Both the position numbers and the translations under genes were made by a program. Shown here in pieces: positions 45,901 to 55,754 of a stretch of DNA of 64,000 nucleotides. Source of the stretch: Pleurostoma richardsiae (Eukaryota > Ascomycota > Sordariomycetes > Calosphaeriales > Pleurostomataceae); assembly GCA_030052745.1 (NCBI GenBank), contig JANBVO010000047.1, forward strand, positions 186,001-250,000. Direction: 5' to 3'. Below the pieces are notes generated by a model. That model saw nothing but the letters and a program-made list of their open reading frames with translations. It did no database searches and was not told where the DNA came from. Position 1 is the first letter of the stretch, and every line of letters starts with the position of its first letter.

Positions 45901-46089
45901 ATCTGTGCCAGGACATGCTGCAACATTCCAGGTGCCAATCTTGATTCGAATCCGGTGCGGTCGCGTGTAGTCAGAGCGACGAGCGTAGACAGCACGGTGG
46001 AGGGACTGGGGGCTGGAGGCGGTATCCAGGGGTTCTGTCGTGGCCGACTCGATTGACGGCGGGACGGAGTCATGAGCCTGCTCTGACAT
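43000..46089 (-). CDS. OCRL-like inositol polyphosphate 5-phosphatase with RhoGAP-like C-terminus, 1029 aa
   Basis: Removes the 5-phosphate of phosphoinositides such as PI(4,5)P2, acting at endosomal and Golgi membranes. One long exon. The catalytic domain (about residues 48-550) begins IKIGTWNVAACPG and contains GLQEVV, NKGAVVSR, FVNSHLSSGND, FWFGDLNFRLD, APSWCDRILYRT and TSSDHKPVVSIF. These are the standard EEP/IPPc motifs with catalytic Asn, His and Asp residues present. Two acidic, low-complexity inserts interrupt it (DDESVSLPDPDEFEP and an EEARKKDEEMT stretch). An ASH-like beta region follows (SSLTMANTGRVPATFSFVDK...FIPIRAIW). Last is a RhoGAP-like region (YDLPVHWSAPKELFRLTEAL...LLLFLAGLTDGIV) as in OCRL/INPP5B; an arginine finger is not evident. 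MSEQAHDS was chosen as start; the 74 upstream residues in frame are low-complexity leader. Confidence 0.93.
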   Translation of the reverse strand: MSEQAHDSVPPSIESATTEPLDTASSPQSLHRAVYARRSDYTRPHRIRIKIGTWNVAACPGTDKDLARWFISGKGFDKRFGNVAIVDNPVIQRQGASGSSDDDSDSVRFLGGDEIGLYVLGLQEVVNLNPVTQYMYAETNPTEKWKAVLEAALPDGYELVVSEQLSGLLLCIYASPEVAASIGDVSSKAVGTGVMGLLGNKGAVVSRIVLGETTRMVFVNSHLSSGNDLAAWERRCWDAKAIMDRTQFDPVSHAGVMETAPEKIGDEDFVFWFGDLNFRLDGLPGADIRRILMLHTRGEYDLRKKPKDLALDGEGIVVVRSSASSDDQTDESSTTTRSPIKWSDDDESVSLPDPDEFEPDSHDDPASLQATLDSLLPHDQLRRAMRERKAFHDGWHEGPITFLPTYKYDVGTVGLFDSSEKQRAPSWCDRILYRTRKDKEDHDKKVAEEEEARKKDEEMTARGMEHAGDDDEVLFDYDPDNDGESQPPGRPGLDYDEYDETRDAGPEQVLTKEGFTDKINLDIYASHQRITSSDHKPVVSIFTLEYDAVVPELKAKVHAEVARELDRAENEGRPGITIVFDGRDTVDGERPAGIESGDGLVDFGDLRFLEKKMSSLTMANTGRVPATFSFVDKPGLDQDDEDAGVDWLTTSFTRSEMSDVSGEAVDVGRMVTLEPGETVNAVLEAFIGDVSHARVLNDGQSRLEDVLVLRVIDGRDHFIPIRAIWSPTCIGRSIDELIRVPDGGIRKFATERARETGYAGAIPYDLPVHWSAPKELFRLTEALEIMAERVIADEQMLELSQIPRDSPGWPFENFISEARRSQIPRVIDALDNDRAIADAFTPEVASIDRLEAVAEVLLLFLAGLTDGIVTMPLWSRIEQADIPSVNQPSTSRTMSPSEDDKAALLDILSGAPNHNICFVFLATTLSKVVADLSPVSKGEVDALSAAVMPRATLGPLSRRSLSFLRSQAPSPAEASAVLDKRAARERRVAEIFGKVVCRAPRPVRDRERRTLEDKQRAMVELFLRRREDG

Positions 46090-47019
46090 GTTCGATGGAA
46101 CGACGCTATATCTAACGATGAGCTGAGTGGGGGTTCGCACGAGAATAGTAAGAAAAGCGCCGACGTTGCGGCACGGACAATCACGGATCCGCGGCCGTGG
46201 GCGCAGAAGGGCTCTGGCCGAAGCTGGAACGGCGCCCTCCCTCGCTGAGCCCTCTTGCAGCGGTGGAGGCGGAGGCGCGCGACGACGTCTTGTCGCAAGG
46301 AGCTGCAGCACTGTTTGTTACCAGAAAAGCCAGAGAGGTCATATCAGGCTGCCCGACGTAGGCCGGAGAGAGGGATGCGCGCTCGTCCGCGGCTAGGAAG
46401 AAAAGACTGCTTCGAGAAAGGCACCTAATATGCAGGGAAGTAGCTACTCTGCTACTGTAAGATAACGCAGTAGACGCCGAGACGGTCGTGTGGAACAAGG
46501 GCTTTCTCCGGGAATTGAGAGGCAGTGGGACGCGGGCGCGGATGCGGGCGCGGGAGTTGGCGGCACGGGGCCGTCCGATAAGAGCTTTATCGGCGGCTCT
46601 GCTTGACGCCAATCGAGTCAAGACTCGAGACTCAAAACCTCTACACCCCAACAGCCAAGAAAAGAAAAAACAGTCTCAGAAGGACCGTGTGACGTTGCTG
46701 GTATGCGAAAGGTTCTTTTTGTTCCCTCGTCTTCTCTTCCGGCTCATATCAGTCCCGATCATTGTCGTCTTCGCAATAGAAGATCTCAACCTTTCCTGTC
46801 ACGCTTCCTCGCCCTCTGCTACCTTCTAGGCGCATCTCGACTTCGTGCCGCCGTCCAGACTCCAAGGCAACGGCCCCTAACGCAAAGGGCGATAGACCTC
46901 CCCTCGTGTTTCGGCAAGTTTTAGGTACTTGTGCCAAGGAAGGAGCTGATACACTCGTTGAGCTTCCGCCACCGAGTCCTTGATTTCCCCCTGGGTCGCT
47001 TCCGGATGATCCGCCCACA
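46090..47019. promoter_or_regulatory. Bidirectional promoter region between the 5-phosphatase and DCP1 genes
   Basis: Divergent spacer of 930 bp, GC-rich at the phosphatase side. No gene or RNA is recognised. Confidence 0.45.
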
Positions 47020-47805
47020 ATGAGTCGCTCGACACCGCGCAAGTCGCGTCACCGACACAACCCCAGCAGCGGAGGAGGGGGAGGGGCAGGAGTTAATGGC
47101 ACCCGCATGGTTGTGGCGTCTGACTATGAATCTGACGCCGCACATTACATGGAGACGCGTGTAGCGCCGCCTGCACCCCATCTCCTTGGTCGCACAAACA
47201 CGGAGTTGAACCTCAGCGTCCTGCAGCGCTACCTTCCCAGCGTCCGCTCGATTCTCTCCATTGCCGCAAATGCAGTTGTGTACATATTTATTCCGGAAAC
47301 GCAGTCGTGGGACAAGTCCGGAGCGGAGGGGACGCTCTTTGTGTGCGAGCAGGAGCCGGTATTCACCGGGACTACGAGCCTCCCACGGTCATGTGTATTT
47401 GTGCTGAACCGCAGAGGTCTGGATAACGTTGTCGTTGACTTGGCCAAGGTCAGCCACTGCGAGGTCACGGCGGAGCTGCTAATATTCAAGCTGGAGGATA
47501 CCAACGACGCCGGTGCGAACGAGGGCGGCGCGGCCGACGAGACCGACGGTTCTCCTAAGGTTGTGGGTATATGGATCCATGCGGATCAGGATGATACCCG
47601 GGAGGTGAACGCCGCAATCATTCAGGAGTTGTGGCGCCAGGTGCGGCTGGCTGCGCAAAGCGTGGCGCCCTCCGAATCCCCCAGTGATGGTGTTGCGGCG
47701 CAGGCAAGACACGAGTCTCTTTCACCGGCAATGCAGGCCATGGGAAGGAAGGTGAGCCTGACCGATTTGTTCAGTCCAAAATACAGCAACGTACCAGGCG
47801 GTTGA
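47020..47805 (+). CDS. DCP1: mRNA decapping enzyme subunit Dcp1, 261 aa
   Basis: Activator subunit of the Dcp1-Dcp2 decapping complex in cytoplasmic P-bodies. A Gly-rich basic N-terminus (about 45 residues) precedes the EVH1-like domain. That domain has the conserved helix NLSVLQRYLPSVRSIL, then VVYIFIPETQSWDKSGAEG, TLFVCEQEP, FVLNRRGLDN and GIWIHADQDD, which give the typical Trp/Phe/Tyr residues of the proline-rich peptide-binding face. The C-terminus contains a short Ser-rich helix ending LTDLFSPKYS. Single exon. Length is within the range of filamentous-fungal Dcp1 proteins. Confidence 0.93.
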   Translation: MSRSTPRKSRHRHNPSSGGGGGAGVNGTRMVVASDYESDAAHYMETRVAPPAPHLLGRTNTELNLSVLQRYLPSVRSILSIAANAVVYIFIPETQSWDKSGAEGTLFVCEQEPVFTGTTSLPRSCVFVLNRRGLDNVVVDLAKVSHCEVTAELLIFKLEDTNDAGANEGGAADETDGSPKVVGIWIHADQDDTREVNAAIIQELWRQVRLAAQSVAPSESPSDGVAAQARHESLSPAMQAMGRKVSLTDLFSPKYSNVPGG

Positions 47806-48204
47806 GGGCGAGATGGAACGGTGGAACGGCGAGCAAAAATGCTCATCCAACAGCCCAACACGACTTTGCAATGCTTACAACTCGCAAGCCCGTTATATTA
47901 AACAGGGACAGTGGTCCAGTGGATGCCTATGAGCAGCTGACAAAGGCTCTCCGCCGTCTCCGAGACAACCAGCTACGTGCTCCAAGGATGGTTGCGAAAG
48001 GGGGAGAAGCAGGCACCCCAAGGGAACTCTCGAGACTAGCCGAACCGACGCACGTGCAGACAGAATTAGATTAGGGTGAAGGGATCTTGTTTGTCTCTTG
48101 AACAACGGGTATATACTAGCATGCGGTAAGACACGAAACGTAGACTGTGATCCCAGGCGCTCTGATGCCGCCTACCACCTCGTTTGTCGTCGGGTCCTCC
48201 CATC
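47806..48204. other. Convergent intergenic region
   Basis: 3' regions of DCP1 (+) and the 101-aa hydrophobic protein gene (-). Nothing else is recognised. Confidence 0.4.
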
Positions 48205-48591
48205 TCAAGCTGTCTTCTTGGCCACGGTCACAGGCTTCCCCTGCTGCTGCTGCTCATATCGCACGTAGGCAAAGCCGCCAGCGGCGAGAATTCCGATGAT
48301 GACAATGTTACCTGTGGCTCAATGTCAGTAGAGCACTCGAGGGACGACGGGGCCATCTGCAGTAGTCGGCAAGGCTGGGTACAGGGACATACCGGCCACA
48401 AACTTGCCAACGCCGCCCACTACGTCAACAGCGCCGGACAAGACGTCGGTGACCAGATTGACGAGGCCAGAGAAGAAGTTGAAGATGGCTGTCACCACGG
48501 TCTGGATCAAGGAGACAGCTGTGCCGAAGACGGAGGCGAAAAGCTCGTAGACGGACTTGAAGAGGTCCTCTACAGCTGCAAAGAGCGTCAT
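48205..48591 (-). CDS. Small hydrophobic/amphipathic membrane protein, 101 aa (2 exons)
   Basis: Exons 48591-48393 and 48311-48205 join through an 81-bp intron (GTATGT...CCACAG) within a Gly codon: VGKFVA|GNIVIIGILAAGGFAYV. The first two thirds form amphipathic or weakly hydrophobic helices with a heptad-like recurrence of VEDLF, VYELFASVFG, IFNFFSGLVNLV and VLSGAVDVV. A clear transmembrane segment follows (about residues 68-83), then a basic tail with QQQQ and KPVTVAKKTA. I do not recognise a named family. Conserved small fungal proteins of this look sit in internal membranes, but location here is inferred. The ATG is the first in frame. Confidence 0.75.
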
Positions 48592-49652
48592 GGCGGCAGT
48601 GACCAAGTCAGGATAAATCTTCTCCGTTCGCCAAGAGTAAGTCGGCCGGTTCTTTGTTTTGGGTTCTGCTAGGTATGTCTCTTTGTCGTGTCGTATCCTT
48701 TCGAGGGTTAGTGATGCATTCAGGGAGTGTTCGGGAGGAGCAGAGCATCTCTTCTTAAGTACCTACCTAGCCTACCTATATGAATCAGTCCGCTTCACGC
48801 TTCTACGTTGAGTCCGTCGCTCGGACGGCACGAGGAAACCGCTCGCCCACCTTTCCTCCCCGGCCTCAGCCAAGTACAAAGAGATACCTGAGGCAGGCAC
48901 AGAGCTGATGCGTTTTTGCATCGGGTTACAGGCGTATTAACTGTAGGGCGACCGTACCTATTTGCCTCCCGAAGGTACCTTACTTAATTGTTACCTAGGA
49001 AGAAGGAATCCAACGTGTGTGGAAAGCAGGCATTGTAATGACGTCAATGATGTCGTCGCCGGCAACATGACAAAGACAAAAGAGGCCTCATTTGCGCCTT
49101 CCACATCCATCCTCACCCAAGACGCAAGTAAGAGTGACGTATAGACGGATTATCAGCTGCCCGGCCCATCACAATGGAATGCCAACCTTCGAGCGCATTC
49201 AAGCAAGCAAGCTGCCAGGTAGTGTTGCACGGTAGTAGCGCGGTATTGTAGCGTACCTAAGCAGGTACTATTAATTAGTACTAGGACGCTTTTTGGCCTG
49301 TTATGACTGCGCACCAGGTACTACTACTAACTACCTAAGGTACCTGAGGTACCTGCCTTCCTATCTATACTTTGAATTTCTTGCCCACCACGCCTACCCA
49401 GATACCTACCTAGGTAGTAGGTACTTTCGGCTGGACTTAGGTAGTACGTCATAGCGTAACCTTAACCCGACATCATCGCGGCCGAACCTCCACTGTCCTC
49501 CTGCGGAGATACCTCAGCTATATCACGTTCAGTTGGGCAAATATTCATCTAATGTACCACCTTTGACCAGCGAGCTTCTTCGCCGCATATATCTAGCCTT
49601 ATATACGACATATACACGGTGCCAGGACCCGCGGCATTGCAAGCCGTTTACA
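48592..49652. promoter_or_regulatory. Intergenic region rich in TACCTAGGTA-type words
   Basis: Divergent spacer between the 101-aa protein gene and the Swi5 gene. It contains many overlapping TACCT/AGGTA palindromic words, densest at about 48760-48780, 48955-49000 and 49250-49450. No gene is seen. Confidence 0.6.
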
Positions 49653-50551
49653 ATGTCGGGACGACCTCCCCGTCCTATCCCTTGCGGTACCGCGGGGAGA
49701 GGTCCTGAAGATCCTTTGCAAGGTGCTGTCCCGGCACCGGAGTCGAACTTTGTCGAGAGGTTTAAAACGGCAGTACAGCAGGAAATCGTAGCAGGCCATG
49801 ACTACGCGGGCATCCTGACTCGACTGTACGAGGAGCTGCTCCGTCAGCATGAGGTGGACATACGAAGTCCAGGGGTTGCCCACCGCGACACCGGGCTCTC
49901 ACCAGGCGTCACTAGCTCATTTCCTTTGATCAGGTTCGCCTGCACGAGACGAGGAGTGAATGGTCTGAATGTCGTGGTGACAGCTCCGGGTCGCCATGAC
50001 CGAACCGACATCAAGGTCTCCAGCGATTCGGAAGCTGCAAGGATGGTAGGTCTATTCCACAACGTGCGCTCCTTCCCGTGCTCGTCGCTGATTAGTGGCA
50101 GGCAAAATACGTCGGCAGCATTGACGACATTGTGAGTGTTGCGCTCTTTCCTCGCTGACCGGACATGGATACGCTCAACCCATGACATGGTCAGCTCTCA
50201 CGACCCTGATACCGTGTCATTCGTGACCAGGGTAGGCTGACAATCTCTCGGCAGTGCCAGAGAATGGCTGATTCAGACACAACAGCCCAGCGCATTCGTA
50301 GGGCGCAAGCAGAGATCGAGCGGCTGGAGGCGAATGCCAAGTGAATTGTCTGATCTCCATTTGCTTGTCCAGTGCTGACTGCTTTCAGACAGCCGCAGAC
50401 GCTAGCTCAAGATCGCATCCGTCTTCTACATCAATACAACGAGACCAAAGACATCGGGCAACAACTTATCGGGCTGGTGGCTGAGAATCGCGGCGTGCCC
50501 GTGGGATCGCTGTATGAGGGCGATGAGTTTGGCGTTGGCCCTGGGGATTAG
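49653..50551 (+). CDS. Swi5/Sae3-family recombination mediator (3 exons; first exon tentative)
   Basis: Accessory factor that, with Sfr1/Mei5, helps Rad51 and Dmc1 filaments in homologous recombination. The Swi5 domain is certain. Exon 50255-50340 reads AQRIRRAQAEIERLEANAK, and exon 50389-50551 reads DRIRLLHQYNETKDIGQQL and AENRGVPVGSLYEG before the stop. The 48-bp intron (GTGAAT...TTCAG, GCTGACT branch) keeps frame. An in-frame Met at 50264 would give a 79-aa protein, close to the yeast size. A possible upstream exon 49653-50045 (131 codons, with NFVERFKTAVQQEI and ILTRLYEELLRQHEVD) joins in phase 0 across GTAGGT...CGGCAG, giving 213 aa. Longer Swi5 proteins are common in filamentous fungi, but this join is not proven. 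Confidence 0.85.
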
Positions 50552-53452
50552 TCCGTCGCTGGACCGGAATCATGAATGGATAGTTTCGGCTCACCAGTCA
50601 CACACAGACATCTTGTCCCGCCTGTCTCCTCCCTTTCTTCTGCGTACCTTTCGATAATCCCAAGTAATCCCTCTTGGTCCTTCGGTCCTATCGAATACGC
50701 CGGGTGCCAGTCGGTTACAGCGATATCAGGGCTTGCTGGGAAAGCCGGATTTACGGCGGAAATATGTGAGTCTGTCAACGTCAGATGCTTCGCAGTCGCT
50801 TTCAAATCGCTTTTTGCCTGGCAACAACCGGCGGACAACCATTAACTCGTGCCTATGACAATATCTCTGAACAGATCGGTTCATCCGCTTGGCGTCACAT
50901 TTACTATTACGATATCCAAGCTGAAAGCAGTCCCGTGGTCCTTGGAACTAGTATCCGTCGACTCGACTGTCTTGATTCTCGGTATACTCTTCCTCGAATG
51001 AAGCATGCATGTTGTGGGCGGATTTCAGCTTAAGATCCCCGCTCTAGATGAGTCTATGCACCAGAAGTGGCCGCGGATAGTGCTGCACGTGGCAAGAGTC
51101 TTGAAACAGCCAGAAGGGTGCTCGTGATAGATAACTACCGAGGGATGTCAGTTGTTGTTGTTGTTGTGAGAACGATCTCCTACTTCGGCATCCGAGATCA
51201 ATCACACTCTCAAGGCCGAGATTAGCTCGTGCCATTTGCCGGTCTGTATGCGACTCACCTTCTCAATGAGCATGGCGACGAATGACAGGTGCCGTCTTGA
51301 CCATATCAGGGCAGGTCTCCGGGAGAGACGGGTTTCTCCTCGCATTTACTTGCAGAAGAGTAACCATTTATAGTTGTCTAGCTCACAGTCGCAGTAGACG
51401 CATCAGCACCCAGCGGGAGGCAGAATGAGCCGCGCTACGGAAACGTGCGCGGAATTGGAAGAGAAGAGAAGACCGGCCCAAAAGAAGTATTTGAAGTTAT
51501 GTCTATTTTCCTTGCGAGTTCATTCACTGGGCCAAGCGTACGTCAACTTACAAGGTCGCACAAGTAGGGTCAGTACTCGCGTGCAGGTGTGCTGCTGCCA
51601 CAGAGGGTCGGCCAATACGCTTCGATGTGTTGACAGGGCAATAACTAGTGGTCTCATGCAACTCCCCCTAATATCTCCGGTGGCCGCAAGCCTCAAGGGG
51701 CTGCATCACGGCCAGCGGTGTCAGTGAACAGAGTGCTGGCCGGATCATATACGCCACAGGCGTTGTCTTCCCACATTGTCCCCGACTCACATGTTCTCGC
51801 TGCAAAAGTGGCACGCATTCCCCCAGATCAGACTGCCTCCGTCTCCGAGATATCCAGGTCCCGGCTGCCTTCTCCAGCAAACACCGCGACTTTTGCGGCT
51901 GGCTGCAGCGAGTGGTCGAACCATAGACAGCCGAGACAGAAGCAGACAACGGCTAGTCGAGTTAGAGTGGCTTCTACGTGGCGAAAGGCGGTGGACTCTC
52001 CAGTCTCTTCTTGACAGGTGAGACAAGAGACGACGTAGCCGTCGTAGTTAGCAGTAGGTGCTACATTTGCAACCACTGCTCGCATTTTGCCACTCAATGA
52101 CCGAACCAGGTTCAAAGTTATTTCTGAGGTCCTCAGAGATATCGAAAAATTCCCCTTTGAACAGACTAGTTCCAAATTTCAGGCTGCGTGAAAGATTGAT
52201 GATCTCACCAGGCGCCTCATCAAGCTATAGAAAGTGAGTTACTCTACGCTACCAGTCATTTCAACATCCCGCCTTGAACATCGATGATCCAGATGCAGCT
52301 CAATTCCTCTTCAGTCACAGACCAAGCATTTGCTCGTCAGTGTGGTTGCGAGGAGACACCGGAGTTATCCGTTTAGACTAAAGTTTTCGTGGGCAAAAAT
52401 GCAATGGCTCGAAGTCAGTCTGAACGTGTCTAGGAGCGCCTTTACTCGAACCTAGAGAATATCTACCGCTAAAGCAAGGCCGGTGTCGTCAAGGGGAGGG
52501 ATCGCTGCGCGTGCTGCTCCAAACGCGGAGACGCTCTTCGATTACATCGCTCGTCCACAAGACTGGTTTTCGGACCAGTGAATATCTGGAGGATGGCTTG
52601 CTCACACTTAAGGTCAAGTCGCTGAGAGGTCCTCAGACGCCTCTTCCAAATCGTAGCAACGTACTGAAAAGCATTTACCTAGGTAGTATTGTCTCCTGCC
52701 ACATCCGATTAGTGAATAACTACAGGTCTAGCAGTCTTTTTTATTCGTCTACTCCGGCTCCGCACTGTACACGGTAGTGGACCGTCAAGTGAAGTAAAGA
52801 TCTCTGTGCATCCATCCCACCACAAGTTAGAGGCAATGTCAAGCTCATCGGTTGCCTCTAATGGCAGGGGTGTTGGGCTGTCTTTTGAAAATTGGGGCAT
52901 GGTGCTGCACAGTATCGAGAAACACAGTCAGCATAGGCTGGGGCACGACGTTGTTGTGCTCTCTTCTGCCCCCTCAGAGCGAGGCATGAAGGGAGGGACC
53001 AGGTTCGTGTCACATTCGTACGCTTCGACAGCAGCCCGACGAATCAAAGCACTCGCATCTGAGAGCTTATCTGTAACATGCTCGGCCCCGCTCACCGCCA
53101 GGGAGCAGTTAGCTTCTGCTGGCAGCGATCTTGCCAATCAAGGCCGTCCAGAGACGATCTGCTTATGCATGACGGTGGCACCCTTGGCACCTCACCCCGC
53201 TGAAGGAGTTTTGTGGAGGTGGCACAGGACCCTGAGGCCACGGCAGACGCGGCAGTCTCAGGAGTCCTGTGTGTCCCCCGGGAGGCATAAATACCGCAGG
53301 GCAACCCCCGGCTTTCCCCCCCCCCCCAAACGCGCCCTTCCCCTACGAAATCTTTCACCTGTATCTGCTCGACTCAGCCAAGCCCTCACATCCAACACCA
53401 ATATCTCAATAACATACCTTTAGACGGCCTCATAAGCACCTGAACCATCAAG
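50552..53452. other. Gene-poor region of 2.9 kb upstream of the metallothionein
   Basis: No supportable gene on either strand. A run of 12 C residues lies at about 53316-53327, and a TATA-like CATAAATA at about 53287-53294 serves the metallothionein gene. Confidence 0.45.
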
Positions 53453-53521
53453 ATGTGTGGTGACAACTGCTCCTGTGGTGCTTCCTGCACTTGCGCTGGC
53501 TGCTCTGTTCACAAGAAATAG
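53453..53521 (+). CDS. MMT1-type metallothionein, 22 aa
   Basis: Tiny intronless gene, easily missed. The peptide is MCGDNCSCGASC followed by TCAGCSVHKK: six Cys in 22 residues (positions 2, 6, 8, 12, 14, 17), arranged as C-x3-C-x-C-x3-C-x-C-x2-C. From memory, the pattern and length are nearly those of Magnaporthe MMT1, a metallothionein-like protein with high zinc affinity that is needed for normal cell-wall function and plant infection. Such genes are among the most strongly expressed in many ascomycetes. A TATA-like element lies about 160 bp upstream and the start context is ATCAAGATGT. There is no close neighbour with a linked role. Confidence 0.93.
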   Translation: MCGDNCSCGASCTCAGCSVHKK

Positions 53522-54567
53522 GTGAGCTCGTTGCGTGTCGCTTGGCCGACATTCTTGTGCGTGATTCTCTAGACCACTGCTGACCGCACCAGGCGCTTGG
53601 GTTTCAATCCCGTGGAAGAGTTCCTGGAGGCGCTCTATGTCTGTCACTTCCGTAGATATTCGCAAAGTTGACGGAACTTTCCGAAGCTGCCACATTCTCT
53701 TGTTGACTAGACGGCTGCGTACATAGCAGAGAGGAATACGAGCTTCATTGCCGTCGAAGTGGATGAGAGCATCACTCTGCTTCCTCCCCAGGGAATTTGG
53801 TTGTGGAAAAGTCCAGTTCATGACGTGCCCGTGTGTTACAGAATTGTCAGCCTCCGGTCGCTCATAAGCGCACTTACTGCTTCCATCCTGAACCTAGCAA
53901 TCGTTACGACTGCACGTAAGACTCAGCCTCGCCCAGTTACCGGCGCGAATGCGTCCCGCGAAGTGTCTTGGGCGCACCTTATCCCCTCTTTTCCTCACAA
54001 ACTCCCGAAAGTCACCAGCCGACCTCTAAGCAGACAAATATTCGTGGGCGCTGTTGTGCTTTGCTGTCATCCGAGACGGTGATCCTGGGTTTGATGCGTT
54101 GGCCCACCTCTTCCTGGGACGGTACGACCTGCACACCGTGCACTTGAAGCACCGGCCGGCCCTGAATGCATCCCGGGGAGGACCGGACCCGGCGACGGGC
54201 CGCCGTCTCGGCCTTTGCCGCCGAAGAAAGCGGGCCCACCGCCGATCATCGTGGCAAAACGTCAGTATGACTTCAACGCCCTGGACAACCAGGTGTACGT
54301 AGCATCCATGCCGGGTATAGAAGCAGACTACTTGTCTGACTGGCTCTGCCATCCCGTCTCTATTCCTGAACCTACCTGTCCTTCCACCTCTCTCGGCCAG
54401 ATTGCCGCGTATTGAAGCCCAGAATTCCAGCGGAGCGATCTCACCCCCGTCGGTCACCGGACGGATCACAGGAGCCTACATCTCAACGATTAAGGCGTCC
54501 CAAGTAGAAGCAGTGCGAAGCAAAGCTCCCGCAGCTAACTGTCGAAGACAAGGTCCGGACTTTCATT
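53522..54567. other. Intergenic region with ambiguous GC-rich open frames
   Basis: Between about 54026 and 54469 open frames exist on both strands. The plus strand has a Pro-rich frame (GPPSRPLPPKKAGPPPII) and the minus strand a Cys/Arg-rich one (RAGRCFKCTVCRSYRPRKRW). Neither matches a family I know and they exclude each other, so no gene is called. The segment could hold a small or partial gene. Confidence 0.3.
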
Positions 54568-55754
54568 ATGTTCTCTAGACTAGCAACGAGAGCTGCGAAG
54601 CCTCTGGCGGGCAGCGTATCTGCGCTGCGCCTTTCCGGGCCCGCATGGCAGAACTCAACGCCCGTGCGACGCATGAGTATATCTCGCTCCCTTTCCCAAC
54701 CCCAGGTTCTGTTGGAGGACGAGAATGGATTCGGCTTTGTCCGCCACAACAGCCGACCGCCCAAGCCCCGTACGGTCGGTGTCACCGAAATACGTGGGCC
54801 GTACTACTCTGCAATGGGAGCCCGTTACCTGACCGATGTCCTTGAGACGTGAGTCACCTGTTGCCCTCTCCTTGTTGTGTTACTTCTACCCTTGTTTGCA
54901 GGTTCTCGTGACAACCCCCCGCCCCGTTCCCCTTTACTCCCCGGGCTCGGAGCAGTTCCCATCATTATCCATGTGGCTTATACTGACTCCTCTGAATAGG
55001 ATGGGCTATCACGTCGATGGGTTGAAGTTTGCTGGGGGCTCGTTCTCTCTCTTCCCAGAGGATAAGCTTCGCGAGCTGCTTGAACTTGCTCATGAGCACG
55101 GCGTCTATGTTTCAACGGTTAGTCTCCTGCATGGACGGTGGGCGGAGGAGAGGCCATTACTGACGCGAGCACGAAAAGGGGGGCTGGATTGAGCATGTCT
55201 TGACCCAGTCGGACGCGCATACCGCAGTCGACCGCTACCTAGAGCGTTGCAAGTCTTTAGGCTTCGACGTGATCGAGATCTCCACTGGATTCCTGTCCAT
55301 CCCTCCCGACGACTGGCTGCGTCTGGTGGATAAGGTACATGCCTCTGGCCTCATCGCCAAGCCGGAAATTGGTATCCAGTTCGGTGCCGGTGGAGACACG
55401 GCAGCCGCTGATCTAGAGAGCATGGGTACCTCGGACCCGTCCAAAGTGGTTAACCTAGGGAAGCGGTTCATTAACGACACTGGAGTGGAGCGTATCATGA
55501 TCGAGAGCGAGGGTATCACGGAGAACGTCAAATCCTGGAGAACGGATGTCATCCAGAGCATTCTGAGGGAGCTTCCACAGGAGAAGGTTATGTTTGAGGC
55601 AGCAGATCCAAAAGTCTTCAACTGGTACGTACGCGAGTTCGGTGCCGACGTAAACCTCTTCGTCGACCACTCGCAAATCGTACAGCTGAGTTGTCTCCGA
55701 GAGGGAATCTGGGGCATGGCAGACACTTTCGGCAAGGTTGCTACCTTCCGCTAG
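54568..55754 (+). CDS. Phosphosulfolactate synthase (ComA)-like protein (3 exons)
   Basis: Exons 54568-54848, 55000-55117 and 55179-55754 give 324 aa. The family has a TIM-barrel fold first known from archaeal coenzyme M synthesis (addition of sulfite to phosphoenolpyruvate). Fungal and plant (HSA32) homologues have no proven reaction. Visible motifs are GVTEIRGPYYSAMGARYL, DGLKFAGGSFSLFPEDKL, GGWIEHVLTQSD, FDVIEISTGFLSIP, KPEIGIQFGAGGD, IMIESEGITENV, VMFEAADPKVFNWYVREFG and VNLFVDHSQIVQLSCLR. The basic, Ser/Arg-rich N-terminus (SRLATRAAKPLAGSVSALR) looks like a mitochondrial targeting sequence. Both introns restore frame (GTGAGT...AATAG with a TACTGAC branch; GTTAGT...AAAAG). Confidence 0.92.

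Noticed and set aside
53316-53327. Run of 12 C residues
   Set aside because: Simple homopolymer in the metallothionein leader; listed as context, with no evidence of function.
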